From Hypsibius dujardini (Eukaryota; Tardigrada; Eutardigrada; Parachela; Hypsibiidae): DNA of 40,340 bases. Below, piece after piece: positions 1-10,688 of this stretch (positions are counted from its first letter, which is position 1; every line of letters starts with the position of its first letter). The translations under genes were made by a program, and so were the position numbers. The notes under the pieces are model-generated. The model ran no database searches, was not told where the DNA came from, and saw nothing but the letters and a program-made list of their open reading frames with translations. The stretch spans positions 1 to 40,340 of the forward strand of contig LRSR01011675.1 in assembly GCA_001579985.1 (NCBI GenBank), read 5' to 3'.

Positions 1-95
1 GTTATTCTATAAGAACAGTACTGTAGTACTATCAGGTCGAGGGGTACCGGGGGCCCTTACGGAGTTGGAGTTATGGAGTTACTGTATAGTGTTAG
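1..95 (-). repeat. Inverted copy of the ~70-bp repeat family found at 5.76-6.01 kb
   Basis: The reverse complement of this stretch matches the units at about 5870-5995, including the blocks built around ggtaccgggggccc and ggagttggagttatggag. A further piece of the family (cagtactgtcaggtcg) lies near 440-456. This is a dispersed repeat and no gene is seen in it. Confidence 0.75.
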
Positions 96-1400
96 GCCTC
101 CGTCTCTACTAGGACGGAAGAACCTGAACATGCAAGCTATTAGACTGAATGATCGAGGAGGAGGATTGAGGGAAGACTTTACTGGTGGAGGAGGTTAGAG
201 TGGAAAGGTAGGAACTCCTCCAAACTACTGTAGAACATACGCTTATATAGTCAGGGATAAAGAATAGTTCCTGATCTAGTGTACTAGTTCCTGCCGACAT
301 GGCGGAATTATGTACATAATAATAGCTGAGTAAGTACATTATAGAATGTGAGGGTAGATAGGAATGAGTTAACTAGGTAGATAGACTATACCATTAGTAT
401 GTGATGGTTACCTGTTGGGTACCACCCAACAATAGATACAGTACTGTCAGGTCGGGTACGGGGCATCAGCGCATGAGACATTCAATACGACGATAGCTCA
501 TCCCAGTTTTTCATCCCAGTCTATCTTCATCACAGCGTCTTATGTTCACGGCGACATTTTCTGACCAGACATTACCTCCCAGCGACATTAAATAAGAGCG
601 AAAACATTGCTCAGTATACGGTTCATACCGCGTCTTTCCAACATACGACTTGTCATCAGAGAGACAGAATCCCATAGCTACTTATGCGTACACCGAGAAC
701 TGGGTATAGCGATTGAGCTATTTGTATAAAGGGCAGCTATTGTATATGAGTAAATCTTAGACAAATTGGCATTTCCTTCTTTGTTTTAATTGTTAACGTG
801 ATGTTCCAGTTCGTATGCAAGTAATTACAACTGGCAAAAGGCCATCAAATTTTGGAATCTAGATTTACGTATAAAGCCAATAAAAACTACAGCTCTTCTT
901 CTGCAAGCTTCTGTGGCGGTGTTCAGTGTTACTGAACAAAAATAAATAATGAATAAAAACAAACAAAAATAACCTGTAAGATTGACTGAGAAAATTAACA
1001 TGAAGCTTCTTGCTTAAGATGTATGCAAGAGACACATACAGTATATCCGTGTTTACCAGATTTGTGTAGTCCTTGACTTTCACTGAATGGTGTTAAGATT
1101 GGCTGGTCTGAAGTTAACAAAGGCAGGTCACTGTCGAAAGGCAGCATTCAAGGTCACCGTACAATGTATCATGATACTCTAATTCCTAAAGTGAGTACCT
1201 ACCACAAATGCATAACTGTCGTTATTTTCTCAAAATTCCTTCCCAATTTCCGTATAGAACTTTATGAAATTCATTGTCGGTGGCCCAATAGACATTCATT
1301 TTTAGAAACTCAAAACATTATCCGGAAAATGGGAAGAATAAGGGTTTTTACTGCGTAGTAGGGAAAGGTAAACTACGCACTAGGGTTCAAAGTCTAACTA
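96..1400. other. No recognisable gene
   Basis: AT-rich sequence with short open frames only and no family signature. A small perfect hairpin (gttgggt, 3-base loop, acccaac) lies at about 413-429. I see nothing else that can be supported. Confidence 0.5.
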
Positions 1401-1504
1401 CTATCGTTCACTGACAACAACCACACTGTATAGAGTACAGCTGTGCCGCGGTTACTTTGAGGTTCGCTCTGAGGTTCTTTGAGGTACCCATGGTGTTACG
1501 TATG

Positions 1505-1930
1505 CTCTTACATAAGGTGGTACCTATGGTGGTACCTATGGTAGTACCTACGGTGGTACCTATAGTGGTACCTACGTTGGTATCTATTGTGGTACCTACG
1601 TTGGTATCTATAGTGGTACCTACGGTGGTACTTACGGTGGTACCTAAGGCGGTACCTAAGGTGGTACGTACGATTGTACCTAAGGTGGTACCTATGGTGG
1701 TACCTTTAGTGGTACCTAAGGTGGTACTCACGGTGGTACTTACGACGGTACTTATGGTGATACCTACAGTGGTACCTGCGTTAGTATCTATAATGGTACC
1801 TACGGTGATACTTACGGTGGTATTTACGGCGGTACCTACGTTGGTATTTATGGTTTTACCTAGAGTAGTACCTACGGTGTTACCTATTGCGGTACCTATG
1901 GTGGTACCTATGGTGGTGTTTACGGTGGAA
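1505..1930. repeat. 12-bp minisatellite with ggtacc core
   Basis: About 35 imperfect tandem copies of a 12-bp unit, ggtacctayggt, most of them carrying the palindrome ggtacc. Because the unit is a multiple of three and has few stop codons, it gives long open frames on both strands (Val-Val-Pro-x on plus, Gly-Thr-Thr-x on minus). These look like consequences of the repeat, since no signal peptide or unique flanking coding sequence accompanies them. Confidence 0.85.
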
Positions 1931-2389
1931 CGTCTAAAATTTTTACTGTCAAATGTGTGGTCCGATAAGAATGAAAAAAAATGTTTTATTTACAACTGAA
2001 CTATTTTGGAGATGGGCAGGATTTAAGTAGAAAATCCTAATAAATGTTGTTACTCATTCGTATTTATCAATCAATCAATCATTTATGGAAAAAAATATCA
2101 AAACGCAATTATAACGTTCCCCAATCATTCAAACCAAGCAAGCGAGGGCGAAGCCCGAGCTTGGCTTGTATAAATGAATACTTAGAAGCATACTCGGTGT
2201 AAAACCATTCACGTTCTTCTTGGGACCACCACACATTACTAAACCACGGGTCACATTTCACGTGGTGAACGTTTGCCTTTCTCGCTCTTGAACGCAAGAT
2301 AATTTTTAATATTTTCTGTTTTTGGAATTAAATTTTAAAATGTCGGCACAGTTACTTTTGTTCCTTCGACGCGTAGTGGAAGACTGGCG

Positions 2390-3330
2390 ATGATTAACGG
2401 CTTCATCTTTACAAAGCACAGGGCTGGGTCAGATTCGGTTCCCAGTTCTTGGCGCTGTCAGCAATCATCTTGCACCGCGAAACTACGTCTGAACAGCAAT
2501 ACCGACAATATGGTATCTCATTCGACGCACAACCAAGTCGCAGTTGCACGAAAAGCGCAGGCGAAGGTTGCATTAGAGGTAAAATGACGAAAATCGACCG
2601 AATTTTCATATTTGAAAGTCTTTATGCAAATATTTGTTTTTGATATTTAAAACGAGTCTGGTGGCAAGAAGCAATACTATCGTCACTTTTCTATAATTAG
2701 TAATCGCTAAAGTTAAAGTTATTGTTAAGTCTGAACACATGATTGATTGTGATATGAATGTTCTGTAGGAGATGAAACGCTGGCCGCACAAAGCTTTGAT
2801 AAGCCGTCACAAATTCAACTGACGGTGTTCAGATCTCTTCCGCTCATCGTCACTTTACAGTTCCGTAAGCCGAAGACAACTGCCAAAGGAATAGAGCTGA
2901 TTCGAAAGGCACAGGGTGCACCTCTACCGGCGCCGGCGACAGTGGCGGACGTCGTGTTGTCTCCGTACTTTGACCACACCCACCGAGGTGACAACTTCCT
3001 TCTTAAGGACTCAGGCCCGGCGGACCCGAAACGTTGGATTATGTTCGGCACAAAGGACAATGTTCAGGTCTTAGCTCGCAGTAACACCTGGCTAGGTGAT
3101 AGCACATTCTAAGCTGTGGACACAGCTCTGCACGATCCACGCCATCGTTCACGAAGCTGTCTTCCCTTTCACCTATACCCTCTTAATGGAAAAGCCGAGG
3201 AAGGCATACAAAGAAGTTCTTAGTGAGCTTCGAACTATCATTCGTCAGCTTGGGCCCGAATGTGCAAACTATTCTGGTCCGCAAATGATGTTGATTGACT
3301 TTTTAAACTGCAGTGATTGGTGCCTATTCT
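2390..3330 (+). pseudogene. Relic of a MULE-type transposase with FLYWCH-like N-terminus
   Basis: The first exon-like block (about 2391-2579) encodes a FLYWCH-type finger: GFIFTKHR, then WRC, then SCTAKLRL, then STHN followed by Gln where the family has the second zinc-binding His. A GT follows at 2580 and an acceptor (ctgtag) precedes the second block near 2770. That block continues through FLLKDSG and RWIMFGTKDN to TWLGDSTF, the MULE transposase core region with its first catalytic Asp, then CTIHAIVHEAVFPFTYTLL. One extra T near 3110 shifts the frame between GDSTF and KLWTQLCTIH, and the coding signal fades at about 3330 just after a DF motif. The lost finger His, the frameshift and the missing C-terminal half make this a dead copy. 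Confidence 0.7.
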
Positions 3331-3404
3331 GAAATTTTCTCGGCAACGGAAATGCAAGGTAAGTGTAACTGAATGGGGAGAGGGACGAGTCAACTTTTTG
3401 TTAA

Positions 3405-3640
3405 CTTATGAGGGGGTGCAGGGGGCGGAGCCTCCGCTGAAGATCACGGGGGCGATGCCCCCTTAATATAAATTTATTTCGAGTGAAATATTGTTATCTA
3501 ATTATTACTTTTTTGAAGGGGTGCGGGGGCGGAGTCCCTTCAATATCAATTCTTTCCGATAAAAGTGCTGTTATTTTAATTAATAAGTTTTGAGGGTCAT
3601 GGGGGTGGAGCCTCCTTTTTATAAGTGTATTTAGCTGCTG
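3405..3640. repeat. Three degenerate GC-rich tandem repeats
   Basis: The block gggggcggagcctccg with its surroundings recurs at about 3410-3440, 3515-3540 and 3590-3615, separated by AT-rich spacers of about 70 bp. The first copy can pair with the following cgggggcgatgccccc to form a hairpin. Coding content is not apparent. Confidence 0.55.
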
Positions 3641-3947
3641 TAACTACTACAAAAATGATTTTATATAACTCGACCTCAGGGGTCCTGTGAAGTGTTGACT
3701 GTGTGCAAAATCTGCAACGTTATTTCTGTCTCGCTCAGGTTGTAACTTTCATTTCGGACAAGCGGTTAATCGGCACATCGCTTCATTGGACTTATCGACG
3801 CGCTATAACGACGACTTTGATTTTTGAATTAAGGTCAAGATGATGGTCGCTCTCGCTTTTGCCCCCCCCCCCCGAGGACGTTGTGGAATCGTGGGAGATG
3901 CTGCAGGCTAGTCTTGTTGCGCCGTTTTTGAGTCTCAAATTTGCATT

Positions 3948-4596
3948 AATTAAAGGAAATCACTATAGTCCCACCCTTTTAATTTAATTATTTTATTTTT
4001 CCCACCCTTTTAAGATATATTACTGATTGATGGAACGATTGAAATCCAAGAGCCAAACAATTTCCAATAGTTTATTAGTACTCTGACTGTAGTATCGAGA
4101 CAAAATGAGTGAGAGTGGCAGCTCCGTCGCAGATGACGGGAACCGCTCAGATGACAATGAAGCTATTTCCGACTTGGAACAAACAGGCTCCCAAAAAGTG
4201 GAGTAGCTTTACCAACCAAAGATATCGGTAGCGAAAGATCTCAAGAACCGGTATGCTTCATATGCTGATTGGGAAACTGATTCAGACCGGAGAGTTCTTG
4301 GTCTGTCAAAAATGCAGAGGTCGGAAGCCAAATAACGAGTGGACCATCATCAAGACGGATATCCTGATCGATGCTAATGAAGCCGCCATAATTAGAAAAC
4401 ATCTTGTAACCGCTAAAACAATCCGTATTTAGTCTCGTGGTGTTTGATTTTATCTGTAATAAATCAAGAACAGTCATCCGTTCCATTATTCAACTTTATT
4501 CAAATTGAAAAACAAAAAGGATGGGACTATAGTGTAAGGGTGGGACTATAGTGAAAGGGTGGGACAAGGGTGGGACAATAGTGGTACCCTTAATTA
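3948..4596. mobile_element. Small DNA-transposon-like element with terminal inverted repeats
   Basis: The left end carries cactatagtcccaccctt at 3961-3978. The exact reverse complement occurs at 4536-4553, with near copies at 4517-4534 and 4566-4583, so the right end has the 18-mer iterated. Both ends are bounded by aattaa. Inside are a 33-residue Ser/Asp/Glu-rich open frame (4105-4206) and a 59-residue frame (4253-4432) containing a CxxC pair in LVCQKCRGRKP, followed by AATAAA near 4457. The size and ends fit a non-autonomous element. Superfamily unknown. Confidence 0.55.
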
Positions 4597-4599
4597 TTT

Positions 4600-4995
4600 T
4601 AGTTTAAATTTTATATTTATTAATAAATAGTTACTGTAGTAAAATTTTTTTGCAAACAAATTAAAACTGTTTTTAATATACGAATACTAATCGTACACCA
4701 TGGACATATTTCATAGTAAGGGCGAGAAGTACAACACTTTTTATTGCTAATTGCACTATCAGCGGACGATAACTTTTGTCTGCAATGAAATATTTATGCT
4801 GACTTATTGCTTTTCGCAAATAATGAGTCTTAATTATATTTATACACTACTTATCACAGAGTAACATAATCATATTTACTATATTTTTTTATCATTAAGC
4901 AATAAAATAAGGTAATACATGTGCAGGTACTTACATAAAGGAAACAGCAAAAACAAAATAAAATAAACTGGTGTCCCAACTTATGCGTAACAATT
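4600..4995. other. AT-rich stretch without recognised gene
   Basis: No open frame with family features and no clear repeat structure were seen here. Confidence 0.5.
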
Positions 4996-5469
4996 CTATT
5001 CAGAATATGGAGAACCGATTGTTCGAATTCGGAGTTCAACCAGTACTTCCTGAACACTTACATTCGCGTACCCAAGCTGCGCCACAATGTCCGGAGACCT
5101 ACTTTCTAACCGGATTTCTGGAACGTTTTCACCCGTGTGCAGGAAGGTCTTCCCCGGACCACCAACAACTTTGAGTCGTGGCACTTGGCTTTTCAAGTAA
5201 TCGTTAATTGCTTCCACCCGACCGCTTATAAGTTCTTCGAAAAGTTACGCGACATCCAATACAAGAAGGAGGACAAGCGGCAGAGAATCTGTACCGGGGA
5301 CGTGCCTGAGTAGCAGCAGCATGAATACCGCGAGCGTAGCGAAAAGCTCATTACTTTGGCTATTTGATATCATGATATGAACAGACTGGTGTATCTCCGA
5401 GGTGTTGCATTCAATATTGAGTTGAATGTTTAAGATCCGCTCTACCGCGCATGTTCCGCATTTGTCCAA
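4996..5469 (-). pseudogene. Possible broken gene of unknown family
   Basis: Two consecutive minus-strand open blocks share one reading frame and are separated by a single TAA near 5243. The upstream block (from 5469) has a hydrophobic run LFATLAVFMLLLL. The downstream block reads on from LFEELISGRVEAINDY through LKVVGGPGKTFLHTGEN to a stop at 4996. The shared frame suggests one decayed coding region, but I do not recognise the family and chance cannot be excluded. Confidence 0.25.
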
Positions 5470-5764
5470 TTTTTGTATAGCCTAATTGACACTATGAAGA
5501 GCTGCCGCCGTATGACGTGGGTCTTCGGCGATAAGTCGCCGTGAAGACTTTGAACTGTGCCTGTATGACGCTATTATGAAGTGTGACTGGCTTGTATCGT
5601 CGGTTTCTGAGTTGTCGCGAGGATAAAAATCTCTGTCACGAATCTTCGGAGTGAAATATTGTCGCGGTATGAATTGTCACTGGGATTAGAAAGTGGGATG
5701 AAAAGTGGTGTGAAAAGTGGTGTGTGTCGCCATGCCGTAAATATTGACCTGACAGCACTATACC

Positions 5765-6010
5765 TATACAGTAACTCCATAACTCCAACTCCATCATAGT
5801 CCCCGGTACCCCTCTACCTGATAGTACTATACCTATACAATAACTCCATAACTCCAACTCCATAAGGGCCCCCGGTACCCCTCGAACTGACAGTACTGTT
5901 CTTATACAGTAACTCCATAACTCCAACTCCATGTGGGCCCCAGTACCCCTCGACCTGACAGTACTACAGTACTGTTCTTATACAATAACTCCATAACTCC
6001 AACTCCATAT
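5765..6010. repeat. Four tandem copies of a ~70-76 bp repeat
   Basis: The motif aactccataactccaactc recurs at about 5774, 5843, 5911 and 5986. The units are separated by ggtacccctcgacctgacag-like sequence, and the last unit is truncated. The unit encodes a stop-free 23-residue periodic peptide on the minus strand, which appears incidental. The family occurs again, inverted, at the start of the window. Confidence 0.8.
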
Positions 6011-6204
6011 CGATATTTCACATCAATTTATAAGCTTTGTATCAAAACTCGCCAGTAATGTCCTAGAGCACATCATCATCCCAGTGTTGGGACGACCCTT
6101 TTTCGAACTAGGAGAAATTGTCACAACTCTTTTAGTGTGGTTCCGCGTATTCAGTTACTCCTTTTCCTGGTCTAATGCAGTTGTAGTGTTCATGGAGTCA
6201 TACT

Positions 6205-6500
6205 GTACATGCGCCGTTTGGTTAACGACTTTCTTTCGTACCGTCCTTTTCTTGTATGTAAAGTATATTGTTTTCACTGAATCATCAAAGACGTTTCTAT
6301 TTCTGTGGGAATGTAATGCCATGTTTGTGTATGTAATTTTTGCAGTGTACTNGTACATGCGCCGTTTGGTTAACGACTTTCTTTCGTACCGTCCTTTTCT
6401 TGTATGTAAAGTATATTGTTTTCACTGAATCATCAAAGACGTTTCTATTTCTGTGGGAATGTAATGCCATGTTTGTGTATGTAATTTTTGCAGTGTACTA
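6205..6500. repeat. 148-bp direct duplication around a single N
   Basis: Bases 6205-6352 are repeated base for base at 6353-6500, starting gtacatgcgccgtttggtta. The only ambiguous base in the window, n at 6352, sits at the junction. A perfect duplication with an N at the seam is most simply an assembly join of overlapping contig ends. Confidence 0.85.
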
Positions 6501-6957
6501 TTTTTATGTATTTGAATAATATACTCCAATCTTTCCTTGGCACGGGGCGATGCAATTCAAAATCCGCTGCAACACGTGTTTTGTTAGGAGGCCGTATTGT
6601 GTCCGGGTGCCCGCAAACTCCCCTGGCAATCACATAGAAACTCAGCCGCTGTTGAAAAAAAAACACAAAAAGGCGGTAACATAAGGACACGCATAAGATG
6701 AGGTCGGTACATAGCAGTAAATCATACTTGATTCTACCGTACAATATAGAGTCGACAGTATTCTTACAATTAAAAGTCGCAGTTACAAACTAGAACCTTT
6801 GTCTGAGATGTGACCAAAATTCCCTTCAATAGTAGATATTAAAGCGCCGTAAATACGGTATTAATTGAAGAGCAACGCTTAAAAACGAAAAAAGACATGC
6901 ATTTACAAAATTTCTAAACTTTACTCATCACAGACGGTACTATCTTAGATGAGTCCC

Positions 6958-7395
6958 TTAAACCTGCAGAACACCAATCATTGCGATGCAACGTATATCG
7001 AGGTCACTATCGGCAAGAACCCACATTGGCTCTCCGGGTGAGAACGACCAGGTCACCTTCAAAACGCCGTACAGCTCAACATTCAAGGAATTTACAATCC
7101 AGAAACCTTGCCACAGACGGCAAAATCCGGGTCGTGAACAGCCTCCTCGACTGCCCAGACTTTGTTGTTCAACAACGCGCACATGTAGTTGAGAATCACC
7201 ACAAAGTGGATACACTACAGATCCGCCACGCAGTTCGCCCCGAATTCTTGCCAGGATAAAGAGGACGTCCACGTGTCGCTGTTCCCACCGAATGAACACG
7301 TGTTGCCCTGCCAGGACACGCCCCTTTCGGAGGGCGTCGAAGTGCCGACCAATCCACAGGACAAGTAATTGGCATTCTGCACGGCTTGAGATTGA
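6958..7395 (-). pseudogene. Truncated copy of a Cys-rich PAN/Apple-like module gene
   Basis: Reading on the minus strand from about 7395 there is SQSQAVQNANYLSCG, then GVSWQGNTCSFGGNS, SLSWQEF, then a TAG stop (7215-7217) exactly before CIHFVVILNYMCALLNNKVW, then FAVCGKVSG. The frame otherwise stays open. A further minus frame down to 6958 ends in PMWVLADSDLDIRCIAMIG. The Cys spacing (C, CxxxC, C, C, C) and the 'SWQE..ANC' core are typical of PAN/Apple-like adhesion modules. The stretch is close to the copy at 12.56-13.25 kb but lacks the upstream modules, so it is a fragment. The stop and missing flanks argue that it is dead. Confidence 0.6.
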
Positions 7396-7402
7396 GAGAT
7401 TA

Positions 7403-8998
7403 TGATTTATTCAGCAGACATTATCTACTTTAACCGAAAAGTGGGTACACCTAGCTGTGGTAATGTATCTCGCAATAGAATTTATGAAGTTCGAATCGGC
7501 ATAAACACGAATGGGGAAGAAACAAGTATCCTATTGCAAAGTGATGATTCTTGGATGAGCGGATGTTGTGGTTATGGAAGTAGTGACTGTAGTTGTGACT
7601 GAAGTAGGTCTAATAGCGACTGTTGGGCTGTGGGTTGTCTTGACACATTTTTTCGGATACAAGGATCCGTAAACGGGCCACAGGCTTCATTTCAGGTTAT
7701 TTCAGAAATGACCCGGCTGTAACCATCTGGTAATCAGGTGTTTTGGGTATACGGATCGAACCGGGTCTAGCAAATTTTGCTAGGTAGGGAAAGTGCTGAA
7801 TGATTCCTTGTAAATCCTAAAGGAAATATTTGGAAAATTCCCCACAACTATCAAATGCAACCGTTTTAGTGGTGACGGGAACCGTGGTGCCGCTGACGAA
7901 GAATGGGAAAAAATGCGTCAGATGAGTGACTTCACAGTTAGGAAATGTCAGTTACACGTTATTCGCAGTGGTTACTCGCAGTGGTAGCGCAGCGAATCAT
8001 TAGGCAGAGTTCTAACCTTTTCCTAATGGTTACTAATTTTTAACTCTGAATGTATTCACTCGAATATTGCAATACCAGTTTTACTAGATGCATTAAGGAT
8101 CAGCCTCAAGTTCCTTAATTTTTCGATACTGAAAAAAAACATTTCGACACGTGGGACTGGATTTTGTTCTGGCGGTCCATGTGTTAGCAAGGTGGTGCTA
8201 ACTAGGTTCCTACCCCTTTGAAAAAGGTTTTCGAAATTTGTTTTTTGAATGTAAATAAATATGTGGTAAAAATATCAAAGCAAAAAACCGCGAACGAAAA
8301 GACCCAGAACTCGCGCTAAAATCGAATGTGACCGTCAAATCTAGCAAGTGTAAGTCATATAGTGTATAATATAGTGTCATATAAGTGTATGTATAACATC
8401 ATTGTGGATTATCCTTTTCGAAATGGCCCGAAGGAAATGTAATTCTGTGATTTTTATTCAGGGCGCGCCTTGAGCTTCCGCACTGGAATCAAGCATTTTC
8501 AGGTGAGAAGAATGGAAACTGGGAGAAAAACAAAATTTTGAAAGTTTGTAACTTCAATAATCATTCAATCAACTGCAATAATACATGCTGATTGAGCTGA
8601 CGTAATTTTAGCGGCGTGATCAATCAATCAACGGCTGTTTTCTTATCAGTCTGGCTCGCTTCTTCCCTGATTTCTACCTCACTTTTTCCAACACTGCAAA
8701 AATTTTGTGCAAATTGGTGTTTCAGCTTTTATTGACCAACATGGAATCGGCTTAAATAACTTGTTGATTGAAAATATTTAGAAGTAATCACTCGAATTCA
8801 TCAATCAAGCGCGCGCCTGCGTGTATATGCGAATCGATTCTTCAGTAAAATCAACAATCAACTGTTGGCTTACACGCTGTAGTTTTTTCGTAGAGTAATC
8901 ACGCTAATCAAGCAATCAATCGCTGTACGAAGCTCTGTTGTTGTCTAACCAGGTCGACCGCCTTTATGCGACTTGCCTCCTCTCGCCAAACGTATAAA
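7403..8998. other. Intergenic region with tgattgattg-rich islands
   Basis: A 66-codon open frame (7402-7602, plus) ending in a Cys-rich GCCGYGSSDCSCD has no recognised family. From about 8550 to 8930 the motif aatcaatcaa or its complement recurs at least eight times at irregular spacing. Similar islands lie near 2068-2085 and in the foldback element at 30.06-30.53 kb. No gene is recognised. Confidence 0.45.
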
Positions 8999-10535
8999 AT
9001 GGCTACGGTTGTTGATTTGTACAAGGGCAAGTCGGTTTTCATCACCGGCGGAACTGGTTTCATGGTCAGTACTGTGTAATCACGTGTGGCCGTAATGCTG
9101 CACTGACGGAGTTGGACCCAGCTGTGACCAACAGTCTGCGGAGTGGGAAGGTGGCTTCAACTTCATCAACCTAGCACTATGGCCAAACTCCTAAACACAT
9201 ATTTTCCCCTTTCATTAATATTTGTTTGCAGGGCAAAGTGTTAATACAACGGCTGTTGACTTGCTGTCCGGATATCAAACGTATTTACGCGTTGGTTCGC
9301 CCCACCGCTAAGGAAAGCTCGAAGGAGAGGCTGAACTGCACTTTGGCAACTGTTGCATGTACACCCTAGCTTGATTGATTATTGATTGGGAATAGTTTCA
9401 TTCTGAATTGTGTTTTTCTGTTTATCGATTTTTCTTCTGTTGATGCAATAATAGGTTAGTTTTTTTAGGCATTCAAAGACCTTTGCACATCAAAGAAGGA
9501 CCTTCTCCGGAAAGTGTGCGCCATCTCTGGGGACATGCTCGGATCGGATTTGGGCATTCGGCACGACGACCTGCAGATGTTGTCTGAGTCTGTGTCGGTG
9601 GTCTTCCACACAGCTGCCACAGTCAAATTTGACGAAGCCTTAAATTGGGCTTTTAGGAGAAAGAATGCAACGCTGCTCAACCAGTCAATCAACTATTTTG
9701 GCGAAAGAAAGGCAGACAGGCAGGCAGATAAACCGATGGGCTGACAGGCAGGTAGGTATACAGACAGACAGTCAGAAAGACAGACATTCAGACAGGCGGA
9801 CACGCAGACCTGACTGAATGGCAGGCAGGCAGACATTCAGAATGCCTGTACGGTAGGTATTCGACAAGAGAGTAATATATTTGAACAGACTCCCAGTCAC
9901 ACATCCAGACATCTATTGATGCCTCTACATCCCTACGCTACAGACATTGGCATTGAAGCATTGATTGATTTAGTGTATGTCTGGTTTATATTTAGGACGG
10001 CCATTGAAGTTACGTCTCGGGAACGAAAAAACTTCTAACACTCTGCCATCAAATGCGCCAGTTGGAAGCTATAGTTCACGTCAGCACGGCTTACTCCAAC
10101 TGTCATCTCAAGAAGATTGAGGAAAAGATCTACCCATCCCCCTTCGAACCAAATCAGTTGATGGATGCTTTGCAGAAACGCAACACAGCACTGCTCCCAA
10201 AATGTCTGTTTGTCTGCTTGTTTGCTTTTAAACCTGTCTTCCTGACGTGTTCAATGCCAGATATGAGAATGCTCTTCAATTGTAGAAGAAAAACACTACA
10301 TTTGATTACATTGTTCGGTTCCTATACAGGTGGATGGGATGAGGGCGTGCTCAAGGCCATGACACCGGGACTTATTCCACCCTGGCCTAATACCTACACC
10401 TACGCAAAAGCTCTCGCGGAGACAATCATCATTTCCGATGGCAGAAATCGGTTTAGTCCGGTCTTCAATTGTCGGCGCTGCCATGCGTTTTCCCTTTCCT
10501 GGATATATAGACCTCTGTCAGTATGATGTTATTAG
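8999..10535 (+). pseudogene. 5' half of a fatty acyl-CoA reductase, frameshifted and truncated
   Basis: Fatty acyl-CoA reductases use NADPH to reduce fatty acyl-CoA to fatty alcohol at ER or peroxisomal membranes. Exon 1 (8999-9064) encodes the Rossmann entry VFITGGTGFMG. Exon 2 (9232-about 9351) continues GKVLIQRLL with ALVRP. Exon 3 (9469-about 9645) has ISGDMLGSDLGI and VVFHTAATVKFDEALN. Exon 4 (9996-about 10180) has TAIEV, then VHVSTAYSN, the catalytic YxxxK-region neighbour. Exon 5 (10330-about 10530) has PNTYTYAKALAE and VRSSIVGA..FPFPGYID. Two breaks are visible: a one-base loss near 10011 (AIEV out of frame with GTKKLLTLC) and a shift near 10440 between IIISD and EIGLVRSSIV. No usable donor follows exon 3, and the C-terminal half of the roughly 500-residue family is absent before the next gene. 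Confidence 0.8.
9700..9860. repeat. Degenerate cagacaggcaggcaga microsatellite
   Basis: Runs of CAGA and CAGG tetranucleotides with interruptions occupy the gap between exons 3 and 4 of the broken fatty acyl-CoA reductase. Confidence 0.75.
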
Positions 10536-10688
10536 ACGCAAATGAGAACTTCATAATATCGTAAATTTATCTCTAATTGATTTTGTTTTAAGCACTGCAA
10601 TATGCCACCGAATCGAGTAGATATCACCAAACTCTTTGTTAGAAGTCACCAGTCTCGCATAATGATGATACTCATAAAAGAAAGATAT

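Noticed and set aside
1408-1999. Long frames on both strands over the ggtacc minisatellite as repetitive proteins
   Set aside because: Both strands are open because the 12-bp unit lacks most stops; no leader or flanking coding sequence is present.
6084-6428. 114-residue plus-strand frame with an X
   Set aside because: It crosses the N and the exact 148-bp duplication, so it is an assembly product.
7960-8020. tRNA-like A-box sequence (gtggtagcgcagcg)
   Set aside because: No matching B-box and no cloverleaf could be drawn around it.
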